A stretch of 64,000 bases of DNA from assembly GCA_965222065.1 (NCBI GenBank), contig OZ244933.1, positions 248,001 to 312,000 of the forward strand, given 5' to 3'. Numbering within the stretch: the stretch's first letter is position 1; each line of letters opens with the position of its first letter. Source of the stretch: GM7GCV1 sp965222065. Lineage in GTDB: Bacteria; Pseudomonadota; Gammaproteobacteria; Pseudomonadales; GM7GCV1. The position numbers were made by a program, and so were the translations under genes. The notes under the pieces are model-generated. The model was not told the DNA's origin and ran no database searches. It worked only from the letters and a program-made list of their open reading frames with translations. Positions 34,777 to 43,218 of this stretch are shown piece by piece.

Positions 34777-36180
34777 ATGCTCTGTAAATGCACTGCGTTT
34801 ACGTGGCGGGTATGGCTGTTTGCGGCAGGCATGTGTTTGCTGGCGGCAAAAGTATCGGCCCAGGTCGACGGCATGGAGAGCACAGACCCCATTCAACTCA
34901 ACAATCAGGAACTTAGTGCCCAGGATCGGGAAGAAATACTCGCACAAATACAAACCCAGCTAGAGCTGCTGGAGTCTTCTCGTGACGCCTACGACATTGG
35001 CATCAGTGAATTAAGCCTTGAATTGGGCGCCCATTTTGCGGAACTGGGTTATTACGACCAGTCTCTGGAAGCCTATCGACGGGCACTGCATATCGCCCGA
35101 ATTAATTACGGGCTGACTTCCGAACAACAGCTCCCTATTCTGGAGCAGTTCCTCTCGCTGTATGAAGAGGCAGGATACCTGGCTGAGGTTGACCAGGTTT
35201 TTGAAAAAATGCTGCTGATTTACCAGGAGAACTACGATCCCTGGTCACCTGCCATGGCAAGTATTTATGAGCGTATAGGCAACTGGCATCTGGCTGCCTA
35301 CTATTATGAAATCGACCAGAAACCGCTTTCACACCTGGTCGCAGCAAACATTGCCTTATCCAATGCCCGTACCATTGGCCGTGCCCAGCGAGATTACAGC
35401 TATGATTTCAATATCTACAATCTGCTGGCAGTGACCAACTGGGGATTATCTACGTTTTATACCTCCCCCAATTCGAGCAATGATTTTACCAATGACGCAG
35501 GTAATTTTTCGCGCGATGCCAGCGCCCACGTTCACAATGCATTTCGCGATGGTTTAAGCATACTTAACGAGGGTATGGAAGCCGCTGCCCGGACCGGCGA
35601 CCCGGAAAAAATGACCCGGGCAACACTGATGTATGCCGACTGGAACCAGCTTTTTAATCGCCCAAGAACGGCCAGGACGCATTACCTTGAGGCCTACAGT
35701 CATTCGCAAAAATTACCGCAGGATGATCCTTTGCGATTGTCTTTTAGCCAGCCACATGCCCTGCCGAATTTTGATGAATCGGATTTTTCCATGCGACCCA
35801 GGAATATAGAGCATCATGAAGTGGAGCTTTCCTTTAATGTGACGGAATGGGGACGCCCCCAGTCCATTACCCCGGCAGAGACAGAGGACATGGAAGACAT
35901 GGATACAGTCGAAGCGACAGCAGCAGGCACCGAAGAACCGGTTGCCGATGTCGAATCCGGGGTTGAAGTCGATTCCGGGGTGGACACAGACATTGCTGAG
36001 ACTGAGATTCAGGCTGTTGAAACATTATCTCCCGAAGAAGTAGAACGTCAGCGAGTGGACGCGGAAAGAACCGCCATAAGTACGATCCGAAATACAAAGT
36101 TCCGACCCGCTTTTATCAATGGTCAACCAGCGGATTATGAGAACGTTAAACAGACTGTTCTGGTCGCAAAAGAGTCCTGA
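34777..36180 (+). CDS. Secreted TPR-like protein with a TonB-C-like end, first gene of the motor cluster
   Basis: A 467-residue exported protein; the signal peptide is about residues 1-28 (ending VSA-QV). A helical repeat region (about 40-330) resembles TPR units, for example LGAHFAELGYYDQSLEAYRRAL near residue 88. A low-complexity acidic linker (about 365-425, EDMEDMDTVEATAAGTEEPVADVE) follows, and the last 40 residues (ISTIRNTKFRPAFINGQPAD) resemble the C-terminal domain of TonB-type proteins. I infer a periplasmic adaptor that touches another envelope protein through this end. It starts the 13-gene co-oriented cluster; a 5-base gap separates it from the next gene. Confidence 0.55.
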   Translation: MLCKCTAFTWRVWLFAAGMCLLAAKVSAQVDGMESTDPIQLNNQELSAQDREEILAQIQTQLELLESSRDAYDIGISELSLELGAHFAELGYYDQSLEAYRRALHIARINYGLTSEQQLPILEQFLSLYEEAGYLAEVDQVFEKMLLIYQENYDPWSPAMASIYERIGNWHLAAYYYEIDQKPLSHLVAANIALSNARTIGRAQRDYSYDFNIYNLLAVTNWGLSTFYTSPNSSNDFTNDAGNFSRDASAHVHNAFRDGLSILNEGMEAAARTGDPEKMTRATLMYADWNQLFNRPRTARTHYLEAYSHSQKLPQDDPLRLSFSQPHALPNFDESDFSMRPRNIEHHEVELSFNVTEWGRPQSITPAETEDMEDMDTVEATAAGTEEPVADVESGVEVDSGVDTDIAETEIQAVETLSPEEVERQRVDAERTAISTIRNTKFRPAFINGQPADYENVKQTVLVAKES

Positions 36181-36185
36181 TACGT

Positions 36186-37145
36186 ATGCGAATTAAATTA
36201 TTAACAATCCTGCTGGTGACGCTGTTCCTTGCGGCCTGTGCCAATCCGACCATGCAGCCGCCCTCAGTGCCCTCGACTTCACAGCCTTCATCTCCTTCAC
36301 AGAGTAGTTCAGGTAGTTCCTCGCCAGGAGGTTCTGGCAGTGGCTCGTCCAGCGGTGGCAGTTCGGGTGGCGGATCAGCCGGTGGCGGAAGCTCAGGTGG
36401 CGGATCAGCTGGTGGCGGTGGCCCCAGTGTTGGGATGCCTACGCCGGGAACTGGTATTCCTGGAGGTATCCCTACCCCAATGCCCGGTCCTGCTGGCGGC
36501 TCGGCCAGCGGTGAGGGAGAGCAAGGACAGGGACAGGAAGGCGATGCCGATGGCTCGGGCGAGTCCGGCACAGGTACCGCCGATGCAGAAACAGGAACCT
36601 CTGAAGCCGGTGAACAAGGCAGCGGTGATGGCGATGGGTCCATCGCAGGAGGTTCCGATATACCTGTCTGGGAACCGCAACCCAGTTTTGACGAAAACGA
36701 GAGTGACGAGTCCGGAGAACCATCTGGTGGTGGCGGTTCGGGCAATGCTAACGCCAATGTCAGCCTGGAAGAGATGGAAAAAACCCTGGAAGAAGCCATG
36801 GGCACGTTTGACGAGGAAATACTTCGTGAACAGGAAAATGCTCGCAAACAAACCGGTAATAATAGCGGTGGTACCGGGGCACGCAACCAGGATACTGTTG
36901 CCGGTGTCGGCGAATTTGAGTCTTACTCGGAGTCAGGCTCCGGCAATTCCACGCGTGGCTCTGGTCAAAACAGAGGTCCCGGGGATGGAAGTGGCAGCGG
37001 CGCTACGGCCGATGATGGCCCTCCCCCGGCGGCTGACGATGATATTGTTGCTCGTCAAATTCGTGAGGCCGCGATGAACGAGCCCGATCCGGAGCAAAGA
37101 GCTATTCTTTGGGAAGAATATGAGCGTTATAAAAGTGGTCTGTGA
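36186..37145 (+). CDS. Gly/Ser-rich lipoprotein
   Basis: A 319-residue lipoprotein with lipobox LAAC and Cys at residue 18. From about residue 25 to 110 it is a low-complexity Ser/Gly/Pro region (a 30-base tandem DNA repeat is annotated separately), then an acidic, Gly-rich linker, a short helical piece (LEEMEKTLEEAMGTFDEEILREQEN, about residues 195-220) and a C-terminal helix, VARQIREAAMNEPDPEQRAILWEEYERYK. I recognise no family. The long flexible linker between a membrane anchor and the C-terminal helix would let that helix reach across the periplasm. It is tightly packed between two genes of the motor cluster. Confidence 0.55.
   Translation: MRIKLLTILLVTLFLAACANPTMQPPSVPSTSQPSSPSQSSSGSSSPGGSGSGSSSGGSSGGGSAGGGSSGGGSAGGGGPSVGMPTPGTGIPGGIPTPMPGPAGGSASGEGEQGQGQEGDADGSGESGTGTADAETGTSEAGEQGSGDGDGSIAGGSDIPVWEPQPSFDENESDESGEPSGGGGSGNANANVSLEEMEKTLEEAMGTFDEEILREQENARKQTGNNSGGTGARNQDTVAGVGEFESYSESGSGNSTRGSGQNRGPGDGSGSGATADDGPPPAADDDIVARQIREAAMNEPDPEQRAILWEEYERYKSGL
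36366..36418 (+). repeat. 30-base tandem repeat in the Gly/Ser lipoprotein gene
   Basis: The unit GGTGGCGGATCAGCCGGTGG with its continuation starts at 36366 and again at 36396; the two 23-base cores differ only at one C/T. It encodes the Gly-Gly-Gly-Ser-Ala repeats of the linker. Such repeats can change copy number by slippage, altering linker length. Confidence 0.8.
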
Positions 37146-37159
37146 TCTGTAAGCCGTTT

Positions 37160-38365
37160 ATGAACCTTCGCATTTGTTTGTTACTTTCTTTTCTTGCGCT
37201 TGTGACGACAGGCTGTACCAGCTATGAGGTCAGAACCACTGATTTTCAGGAAGCCGACAAGCTCGATGTAGAAACCCCCGACGCTTACCTTTTGGATGTC
37301 GGTATTGAAGTATTGGATCCGGACATCGAAGGAACACCCGATACTGGCGCTCTTTTCCAGCGTGTGCGCCAGGCAGAATCGGTCTGGGTGGCTCAAAAGC
37401 TGAAAGAAACCCTGGAAAGCACCAACGCCTGGGGAGCTGTTCGCATTACGCCGGACGATGAAATTATTATGGATCTCCAGCTCAGTGGCGAAATTACCCA
37501 ATCAGACGGGGAAACCCTGGCATTACATATCCGTGTGGAAGACCAGACAGGCAGGGTCTGGCTGGAACAGGACTATACCCAGGTCATCAGCCGCTATGCC
37601 TATGACCCAAGCTTAAAGGAAAACGAGCCGTTTCAGGGGATATACAACCAAATCGCCAATGATCTGCTCGACCAGCTGAGGCAGACCACGCTGGAACAGC
37701 GTCAGGCGATCCGCTCTGTCACTGCCATGCGCTTTGCCCAGTCGTTTTCTCCAGCCGCGTTTGATCAGTACCTGGTCAAAAATGACAAAGGTTACTACCA
37801 AATTGACCGCCTGCCTGCGGATAACGACCCGATGCTTAACCGGGTGCAGAACATCCAGGCAAGGGATCATATGTTTGTCGATGTCTTGCAGGATTACTAT
37901 TTTGGCTTTGCCAATAACATGGAAGACCCCTATCGCGAGTGGCGAGCCCAGAGCTATCAGGAAACCCAGATTATCAACGAACTTGAAGAATCATCACGCA
38001 ACCGCCGTCTCGCGGGCTGGCTTGCCATTATCAGTGGTGTCGCGGGCAGTGTGGAAGGCAATCAATACGTTGCGACTGCCGGGGTAGTGAGTATCATGGC
38101 CGGGCTGGCTGAACTACGGCAAAGCTATAGTGAAAGAGACGAAGCCAGCCTTCATATCCAAACACTGAGCGAGATTGGCCAGTCTCTGGAAGAAGAGCTG
38201 GAACCAAGTGTCGTGGAACTACAGGATCGAACAATTACCCTGACGGGCACTGTTCGGGATCAGTACGAAGAGTGGCGAAGAATACTTGCCAATATGTACT
38301 ACGCTGAAACCGGTATTCCTCCTGTGGAGGAAGACCCTCGGCCCGAAGGCAGCACAGCAGAATAA
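37160..38365 (+). CDS. Large lipoprotein of the motor cluster
   Basis: A protein of about 400 residues with a lipoprotein-type signal (LLLSFLALVTTGC, Cys19; the lipobox is imperfect). I do not recognise the family. The body is alpha/beta (about 30-170) then helical, with a small hydrophobic segment (LAGWLAIISGVAGSVEG, about 275-300) that could be a glycine-rich membrane-associated hairpin. ATG 37160 is favoured over GTG 37142, which overlaps the previous stop. It lies between a lipoprotein and a membrane-anchored TPR protein in the same operon, so a structural role in the cluster's assembly is likely but unproven. Confidence 0.55.
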   Translation: MNLRICLLLSFLALVTTGCTSYEVRTTDFQEADKLDVETPDAYLLDVGIEVLDPDIEGTPDTGALFQRVRQAESVWVAQKLKETLESTNAWGAVRITPDDEIIMDLQLSGEITQSDGETLALHIRVEDQTGRVWLEQDYTQVISRYAYDPSLKENEPFQGIYNQIANDLLDQLRQTTLEQRQAIRSVTAMRFAQSFSPAAFDQYLVKNDKGYYQIDRLPADNDPMLNRVQNIQARDHMFVDVLQDYYFGFANNMEDPYREWRAQSYQETQIINELEESSRNRRLAGWLAIISGVAGSVEGNQYVATAGVVSIMAGLAELRQSYSERDEASLHIQTLSEIGQSLEEELEPSVVELQDRTITLTGTVRDQYEEWRRILANMYYAETGIPPVEEDPRPEGSTAE

Positions 38366-38393
38366 GCGCAATTTATCTCGTCAGGCATTTTTA

Positions 38394-39932
38394 ATGAGCG
38401 ATCAAGGCAACCGACGAATACAGCCGGAACGGTTTGCACCGGCTGATAAAACCGGGCAGACATTTTCGCGCCTGGATAAAGCCATTTCCGACAGTGAAAA
38501 TCAGCCCCGGTGGCAATCCTATGCTCCTGCCCTGTTGGTAGGAGCCCTCGTACTTGTGGCGATTGTCGTCATCAGTTTCCCCCTGTTTGTAGACACAAGT
38601 GCCAACAGGGCATCTATCCCCTCTTCAAATGATTCTGCCCAGGAAACTGCTAACACACCTCAGACAACGCCTTCGGAATCACCCTGGGTGGATTCCCAAC
38701 TTATGCGGGCCCGTCGTGAAGCCCAGGGCATCCTGGAACAACTGCTCAATGTTCAGGAATCACTGGAAAACGGGCAGGTAGAGTTCTGGGCCGGGGATCA
38801 ATATGAACAAATCAAGCAACTGGCCATCGACGGTGATGCCTTTTACCAGGATCGGCAGTTTGAACAGGCGCTAGGGCAATACCAGCAAGCACTGAAGAGT
38901 GCGCAGCGTCTGAATGACTCCATCCCGGAAGTAACCGAAAACCTGCTGACTGAGGGCCAGGAGTACCTGGAGGAAAACCGGGTTTCACTTGCACTGGAGA
39001 GTCTCAATATTGCCCGGTCACTTCGCCCGAATGACGAGGAAATCCAGGCGACTCTGCAAAGTACCGAGGTACGTCCTGACATACTTGATCTCATGGACCA
39101 GAGTGAACAGTTGGCACGTCGCGAAGAGCAGCTGGAACAGGCACGGGAAAAGCTGTTAGAAGCACGTGCAATGGATCCAGCCTATGATGCTGTTAGCAGT
39201 GCGTTGGCCGATATTGAAAACCGTATCCAGGAGCGCAATTTCCGGCAACAGATGTCAGCCGGTTTTTCCGCGCTGGCCAATGCACAATATGCAGAAGCAA
39301 CCAGGGCGTTCGAAGCGGCAAGAGAAATTAAACCTGCCGATAACGCGGTCGATGAAGCCTTGCAGCAGGTTGAAGCCGCCAAGTTAAACAATGACCGCCA
39401 AACTGCCCTGTCGCGGGCAACCCGACTGGAATCCGAAGCGCGCTGGGCAGAGGCTCATGAGATTTATGAATCACTTCTTGCCGAGGACCCCAGTCTTTCG
39501 GCGGCGAGATTGGGTGACATCCGTACAGGTGCACGACTTGAGCTGGATAACCGCATACAGGAAATAATTGAAGACCCTCTCAGCCTGCAATCCGACTCTG
39601 CCTGGCAGGCAGGAAATCAGACGCTTGCTGAAGCCAGGGCCATTATTGATCCCGGTGAGCGTCTCACCAGGCAAATCAGCCAGCTGCAGAATGTGCTGAA
39701 AAATGCCAGGACCCCGGTCATGGTCAAACTCGAGTCAGATAACAGGACGGAAGTGGAGATTTATCGTGTCGGAAAGCTCGGGGCTTTTGTCGAGCAGGCA
39801 GTCAACCTGAACCCGGGAAACTATGTCATTGTAGGCAGACGCTCAGGCTATAAAGATGTACGTATTGAATTGGCTATTGACGGATCCCGCTCTGAAATAC
39901 AGGTGCCCGTTATTTGTCATGTTGCGATTTAG
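38394..39932 (+). CDS. Membrane-anchored TPR/coiled-coil scaffold protein
   Basis: A protein of about 512 residues. A cytoplasmic N-terminus of about 45 residues precedes a single helix (PALLVGALVLVAIVVISFPLFV) and a long periplasmic part made of TPR-like helical repeats with charged surfaces (about residues 110-400, for example YQDRQFEQALGQYQQALKSA and LANAQYAEATRAFEAAREIKP). The C-terminus has a short PEGA-like beta domain (GNYVIVGRRSGYKDVRIELAIDG). I chose ATG 38394; the track frame begins earlier but has no ribosome site. The layout (cytoplasmic tail, one helix, periplasmic scaffold) is shared with the next gene. Confidence 0.6.
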   Translation: MSDQGNRRIQPERFAPADKTGQTFSRLDKAISDSENQPRWQSYAPALLVGALVLVAIVVISFPLFVDTSANRASIPSSNDSAQETANTPQTTPSESPWVDSQLMRARREAQGILEQLLNVQESLENGQVEFWAGDQYEQIKQLAIDGDAFYQDRQFEQALGQYQQALKSAQRLNDSIPEVTENLLTEGQEYLEENRVSLALESLNIARSLRPNDEEIQATLQSTEVRPDILDLMDQSEQLARREEQLEQAREKLLEARAMDPAYDAVSSALADIENRIQERNFRQQMSAGFSALANAQYAEATRAFEAAREIKPADNAVDEALQQVEAAKLNNDRQTALSRATRLESEARWAEAHEIYESLLAEDPSLSAARLGDIRTGARLELDNRIQEIIEDPLSLQSDSAWQAGNQTLAEARAIIDPGERLTRQISQLQNVLKNARTPVMVKLESDNRTEVEIYRVGKLGAFVEQAVNLNPGNYVIVGRRSGYKDVRIELAIDGSRSEIQVPVICHVAI

Positions 39933-39950
39933 TAAATCCGGATCAGATTG

Positions 39951-42017
39951 GTGTCAAAAGAACAAAACAAGGTTATAAAACCCACAGCATTTGAAGCGCC
40001 GGAAGAATCCGGCATTTCTGAAGGTTTTCGTTGGCGATGGCAATACACCGTTGCCCTGGTATCGGGCCTGCTGATTATCGGCTTCCTTGTCTTTCTGGTG
40101 TCCGCCCGGGCGCTGGTCATCACTACCAATGCCCAAAATGTTGATATTTCGCTGAATGAAGGCCTTAATTTCAGTATCGGTCCCGACCGCTTTCTTCTGC
40201 TGGAGGGAAGCTATGAAATTGCGATAGAAGCTGCAGGGTACCATCCGCTCAACTCGACTCTCGATATCTCGGAAAATACCCCTCCGCAACTGCATTTTAC
40301 TCTTGACCCACTGCCCGGCTCTTTGCGGATCACATTCGCCAACGAGGACGTCCAGGCACGGGTACAGATAAATGGGGAAGAAAAAGGACCGGGCGAGGTT
40401 ATCCTGTTTGAAGACCTCGAGGCGGGAAGCTATCAGCTCACGGCAGATGCCAATCTGTATGCACCACTGAGTCGTACTGTCGAAATCAGGGGACGGCAAC
40501 TGACCGAAGAAGTGCAATTACAGCTACTGCCTGACTGGGGATATCTGGCAATGGACACCCTGCCAGAAGAGGCAGAAATTTACGCTGGTGATCTCAGGCT
40601 GGATAACACCGGCGAGCAAATACGCATAGAAGCAGGTGATGTCGATCTGCGAGTTGTCGCTGATGGATACAAGGAATGGACGCGCCGGGTGCTCATTGAG
40701 AAAGAGCGTGAGCTGGATCTGGGATTGGTTGAACTGGAACCGGTTGATTCCCAGGTGGAAATCCTGACCAGTCCGACCGAAGCCTCCGTCACCGTCAATG
40801 GCCAATATATGGGCGTAACGCCCCTGACACTGGATCTGCTTCCCGAGCAGACGCACCAGGTACAACTGTTCAAGGCAGGCTATCAACCCCAACAGCACAG
40901 CCTTTCAGTCGAGAGAAACGCACAGGAAACCTTTCAATATCGGTTACAGCCGGACCTAGTCGCCGTCAATATCAGCGTTTCGCCAGAAAATGCACAGCTT
41001 TACGTTGATGGCGAACTCATTGGCACAGGCACACAAACCGTAAATTTGACGGCCGTACGGCACGCTATTTCTGTGGAAGCACCGGGCTATGTCCGGAAAA
41101 CGCAGGACTTCCTGCCAGTTAAGGGATCACGCCAACTTTTGCAGATGCACCTGTTAACTGAAGAACAGGCCATCTGGGCTGAAATTCCTGCCCGTTACAC
41201 GACGGCCGTTGGCCAGGAAATGCTGTTGTTTCGGGATGCCGGTCTTGTTCCCATGGGTTCCAGTCGACGTGAGCCCGGACGTCGTGCCAATGAGGCCGAA
41301 TGGACAGCCAATCTCGAGCGGGCTTTTTATGTCAGTTCTACCGAAACAACGAATCAGCAGTATCGGCTTTACGATTCAGAGCACAACGCCGGCCATTTTG
41401 AAACCATTTCCCTGGATGGAGCCAACCGCCCTGCCTCAGGCATGTCCTGGCAAGAGGCCGCATTGTTTTGTAACTGGTTAAGTGAGCAGGAAGGACTGGA
41501 ACCCTTTTATCAAACCACCGAAGGCTTTGTTTCAGGCGTCAATCAGGACTCGGTGGGGTATCGACTGCTGACAGAGGCGGAATGGGCCTGGCTGGCAAAA
41601 ATGACTCCCGCCGGTGTGCCGCAAAAATACATCTGGGGAAATGACGAATCCTTTGAGGAACCACCGGAAAACTTCGCCGACGAAAGTATTTCGCAACACA
41701 TCAATTTTATACTGGAAGGCGTGAACGATGGCTTTCCCGTAGCCGCTCCTGTTGGCAGCTTCCCGGCCAATACCAAGGGTATTTATGACCTGGGAGGCAA
41801 CGTGATGGAATGGATGCACGACTGGTACCAGCCGGTGTCTTACGATACAGCGGACCCCGTTGTCGATCCCCTGGGACCGGAGATTGGGGAGTTCCATGTA
41901 ATTCGGGGAGCGAGCTGGGGACGTGGTTATTTGCCCCAATTACGGCTTGCCTATCGTGATTATGATTCGACCGGACGCAATGATCTTGGTTTCAGGGTGG
42001 CGCGTTATGCCAGGTAA
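39951..42017 (+). CDS. Membrane-anchored PEGA-repeat protein with FGE-fold C-terminal domain
   Basis: A 688-residue protein with a short cytoplasmic start, one membrane helix (VALVSGLLIIGFLVFLVSA, about residues 35-53), a chain of PEGA-type beta domains (about 55-400; for example LTSPTEASVTVNGQYMGVTPL near residue 280 and ISVSPENAQLYVDGELIG near residue 345) and a C-terminal FGE-sulfatase/SUMF1 fold (about 425-688: GSSRREPGRRANEAEW, SGMSWQEAALFCNW, YRLLTEAEWAWLA, GNVMEWMHDWY, GFRVAR). The catalytic Cys pair of formylglycine-generating enzymes is absent, so the domain is probably a binding module. GTG 39951 is the chosen start. PEGA domains often bind peptidoglycan-associated or envelope partners. 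Confidence 0.75.
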   Translation: MSKEQNKVIKPTAFEAPEESGISEGFRWRWQYTVALVSGLLIIGFLVFLVSARALVITTNAQNVDISLNEGLNFSIGPDRFLLLEGSYEIAIEAAGYHPLNSTLDISENTPPQLHFTLDPLPGSLRITFANEDVQARVQINGEEKGPGEVILFEDLEAGSYQLTADANLYAPLSRTVEIRGRQLTEEVQLQLLPDWGYLAMDTLPEEAEIYAGDLRLDNTGEQIRIEAGDVDLRVVADGYKEWTRRVLIEKERELDLGLVELEPVDSQVEILTSPTEASVTVNGQYMGVTPLTLDLLPEQTHQVQLFKAGYQPQQHSLSVERNAQETFQYRLQPDLVAVNISVSPENAQLYVDGELIGTGTQTVNLTAVRHAISVEAPGYVRKTQDFLPVKGSRQLLQMHLLTEEQAIWAEIPARYTTAVGQEMLLFRDAGLVPMGSSRREPGRRANEAEWTANLERAFYVSSTETTNQQYRLYDSEHNAGHFETISLDGANRPASGMSWQEAALFCNWLSEQEGLEPFYQTTEGFVSGVNQDSVGYRLLTEAEWAWLAKMTPAGVPQKYIWGNDESFEEPPENFADESISQHINFILEGVNDGFPVAAPVGSFPANTKGIYDLGGNVMEWMHDWYQPVSYDTADPVVDPLGPEIGEFHVIRGASWGRGYLPQLRLAYRDYDSTGRNDLGFRVARYAR

Positions 42018-42339
42018 AAAATTAATTTTTTTGATTAAAAAACATCTGTATCTGTATGTTTTTATTATTTTTTCTTCCCCTATTTTGCTGGCGCAACAAA
42101 CTGAGGATGTGCCAGTATTTGATGAGCCCGCTGAGTCTGCAGCCCAGGTGCCGGAGGAAGATGCTGTGACGGAAGAACCGCCGGACAGCCCTGGAGAAAC
42201 GGCAGAAGCGGCAGAGGAAACACCAGAACCCGTCACTGAGGGACAACCTACGGGAAACCAGTCGGGTGATTTTGATGTTTTTCAGCCCTCTGAGGAAATT
42301 TCGGAAGATCTTGCGGTACCCTTCCCTGCGGATATTTAG
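42007..42339 (+). CDS. Small acidic secreted or membrane-tethered protein
   Basis: A 110-residue protein with an N-terminal hydrophobic helix (HLYLYVFIIFSSPILLA, then QQTED) and a low-complexity Glu/Pro-rich remainder (AEEDAVTEEPPDSPGETAEAAEETPEP). No family is recognised. ATG 42007 overlaps the last 11 bases of the previous gene, a sign of translational coupling. The acidic tail could be a charge-based contact for a partner such as the basic regions of other cluster proteins; this is inference. Confidence 0.55.
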   Translation: MPGKKLIFLIKKHLYLYVFIIFSSPILLAQQTEDVPVFDEPAESAAQVPEEDAVTEEPPDSPGETAEAAEETPEPVTEGQPTGNQSGDFDVFQPSEEISEDLAVPFPADI

Positions 42340-42382
42340 TGACAACCATATAGTGATAACAAGGCCACAACGGGAATGACGT

Positions 42383-43180
42383 ATGTCCAAAACGCTTAAT
42401 AATGAATTTATCTTTCAGATCGTGGCACTGTTGCTGTCATTTATTTGTGTGCATATTTTTTATGTAGGGGTTGTCCGGCCAAATGCAGAAACCCTGATCC
42501 TTGCGGCTGAGATGGCCGCCCAGGCGGGGCAAAACGTCAGCGCGACAGAAAGGTCTCTATGGATCGTGCTAAAAGACTACGAACAGGAAGCCTGTTTTGT
42601 CCTGGCGTTCTGGGCCATTGCCATTATGGGGTTTAAATGGCGTCGGGTCTGGATTGAAGGCAAACTTTTGCAAATGCCCCTGCTGGATATTCCGGCAGGT
42701 TCCCGCGTCCTGCCGGAAGACTCCCGAGCGCTGGCCAGGAACCTGGAATCATTGCCAGAGGAAGCCCAGGACTACCTGCTGCCCCGGGCAATATATGCCG
42801 CCCTGCAACGTTTGGGAGGTGCCAGATCTGTTCAGGAAATCGCAGAAGCCGTCAAGGACGTCTGCGAGTCGGAATCCCAGCGAATGGATACAGAGCTATC
42901 CATGATTCGCTACATTGCCTGGGCTATCCCTTCTATTGGCTTTATCGGTACCGTTCGCGGTATCGGTTCGGCACTGGCCAACGCCCACGAGGCAGTTGAA
43001 GGCAATATCGCCGGTGTCACCGCCAGCCTCGGAACTGCGTTTAACTCTACGTTCATCGCGTTGTTGATCAGCATTGTCATTATGTTCTTGTCCCATCAGT
43101 TAACGCTCCACCAGGAACGACTCGTACTGCGTACGCAACAGTATCTTGATCGAAACTTGTTGCGCCAGGTACAGGTCTAA
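42383..43180 (+). CDS. MotA/TolQ/ExbB-type proton-channel subunit
   Basis: A 265-residue inner-membrane protein of the MotA/TolQ/ExbB superfamily, which converts proton flow into rotation of five subunits around a paired partner helix. Helices lie near 11-30, 68-84, 178-196 and 219-238; a cytoplasmic loop of about 90 residues separates helices 2 and 3. Family motifs are IPSIGFIGTVRGIGSAL (182-198) and TASLGTAFNSTFIALLIS (213-230), equivalent to the TolQ/ExbB sixth-helix motifs. Partners are the two VWA proteins encoded at 44491 and 45555, whose first helices look like the ExbD/TolR helix. I assign it as the ion-channel part of the cluster's machine. Confidence 0.8.
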   Translation: MSKTLNNEFIFQIVALLLSFICVHIFYVGVVRPNAETLILAAEMAAQAGQNVSATERSLWIVLKDYEQEACFVLAFWAIAIMGFKWRRVWIEGKLLQMPLLDIPAGSRVLPEDSRALARNLESLPEEAQDYLLPRAIYAALQRLGGARSVQEIAEAVKDVCESESQRMDTELSMIRYIAWAIPSIGFIGTVRGIGSALANAHEAVEGNIAGVTASLGTAFNSTFIALLISIVIMFLSHQLTLHQERLVLRTQQYLDRNLLRQVQV

Positions 43181-43218
43181 CAGATGCCTGGTCATAGAGT
43201 GACGAAAAGTAATAGCCA

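Noticed and set aside
36146..37077. Long open frames on both strands across the Gly/Ser-rich lipoprotein gene (about 36146-36886 minus and 36229-37077 plus)
   Set aside because: Low-complexity GC-rich repeats create long false frames; the lipoprotein frame has a signal, lipobox and operon spacing.
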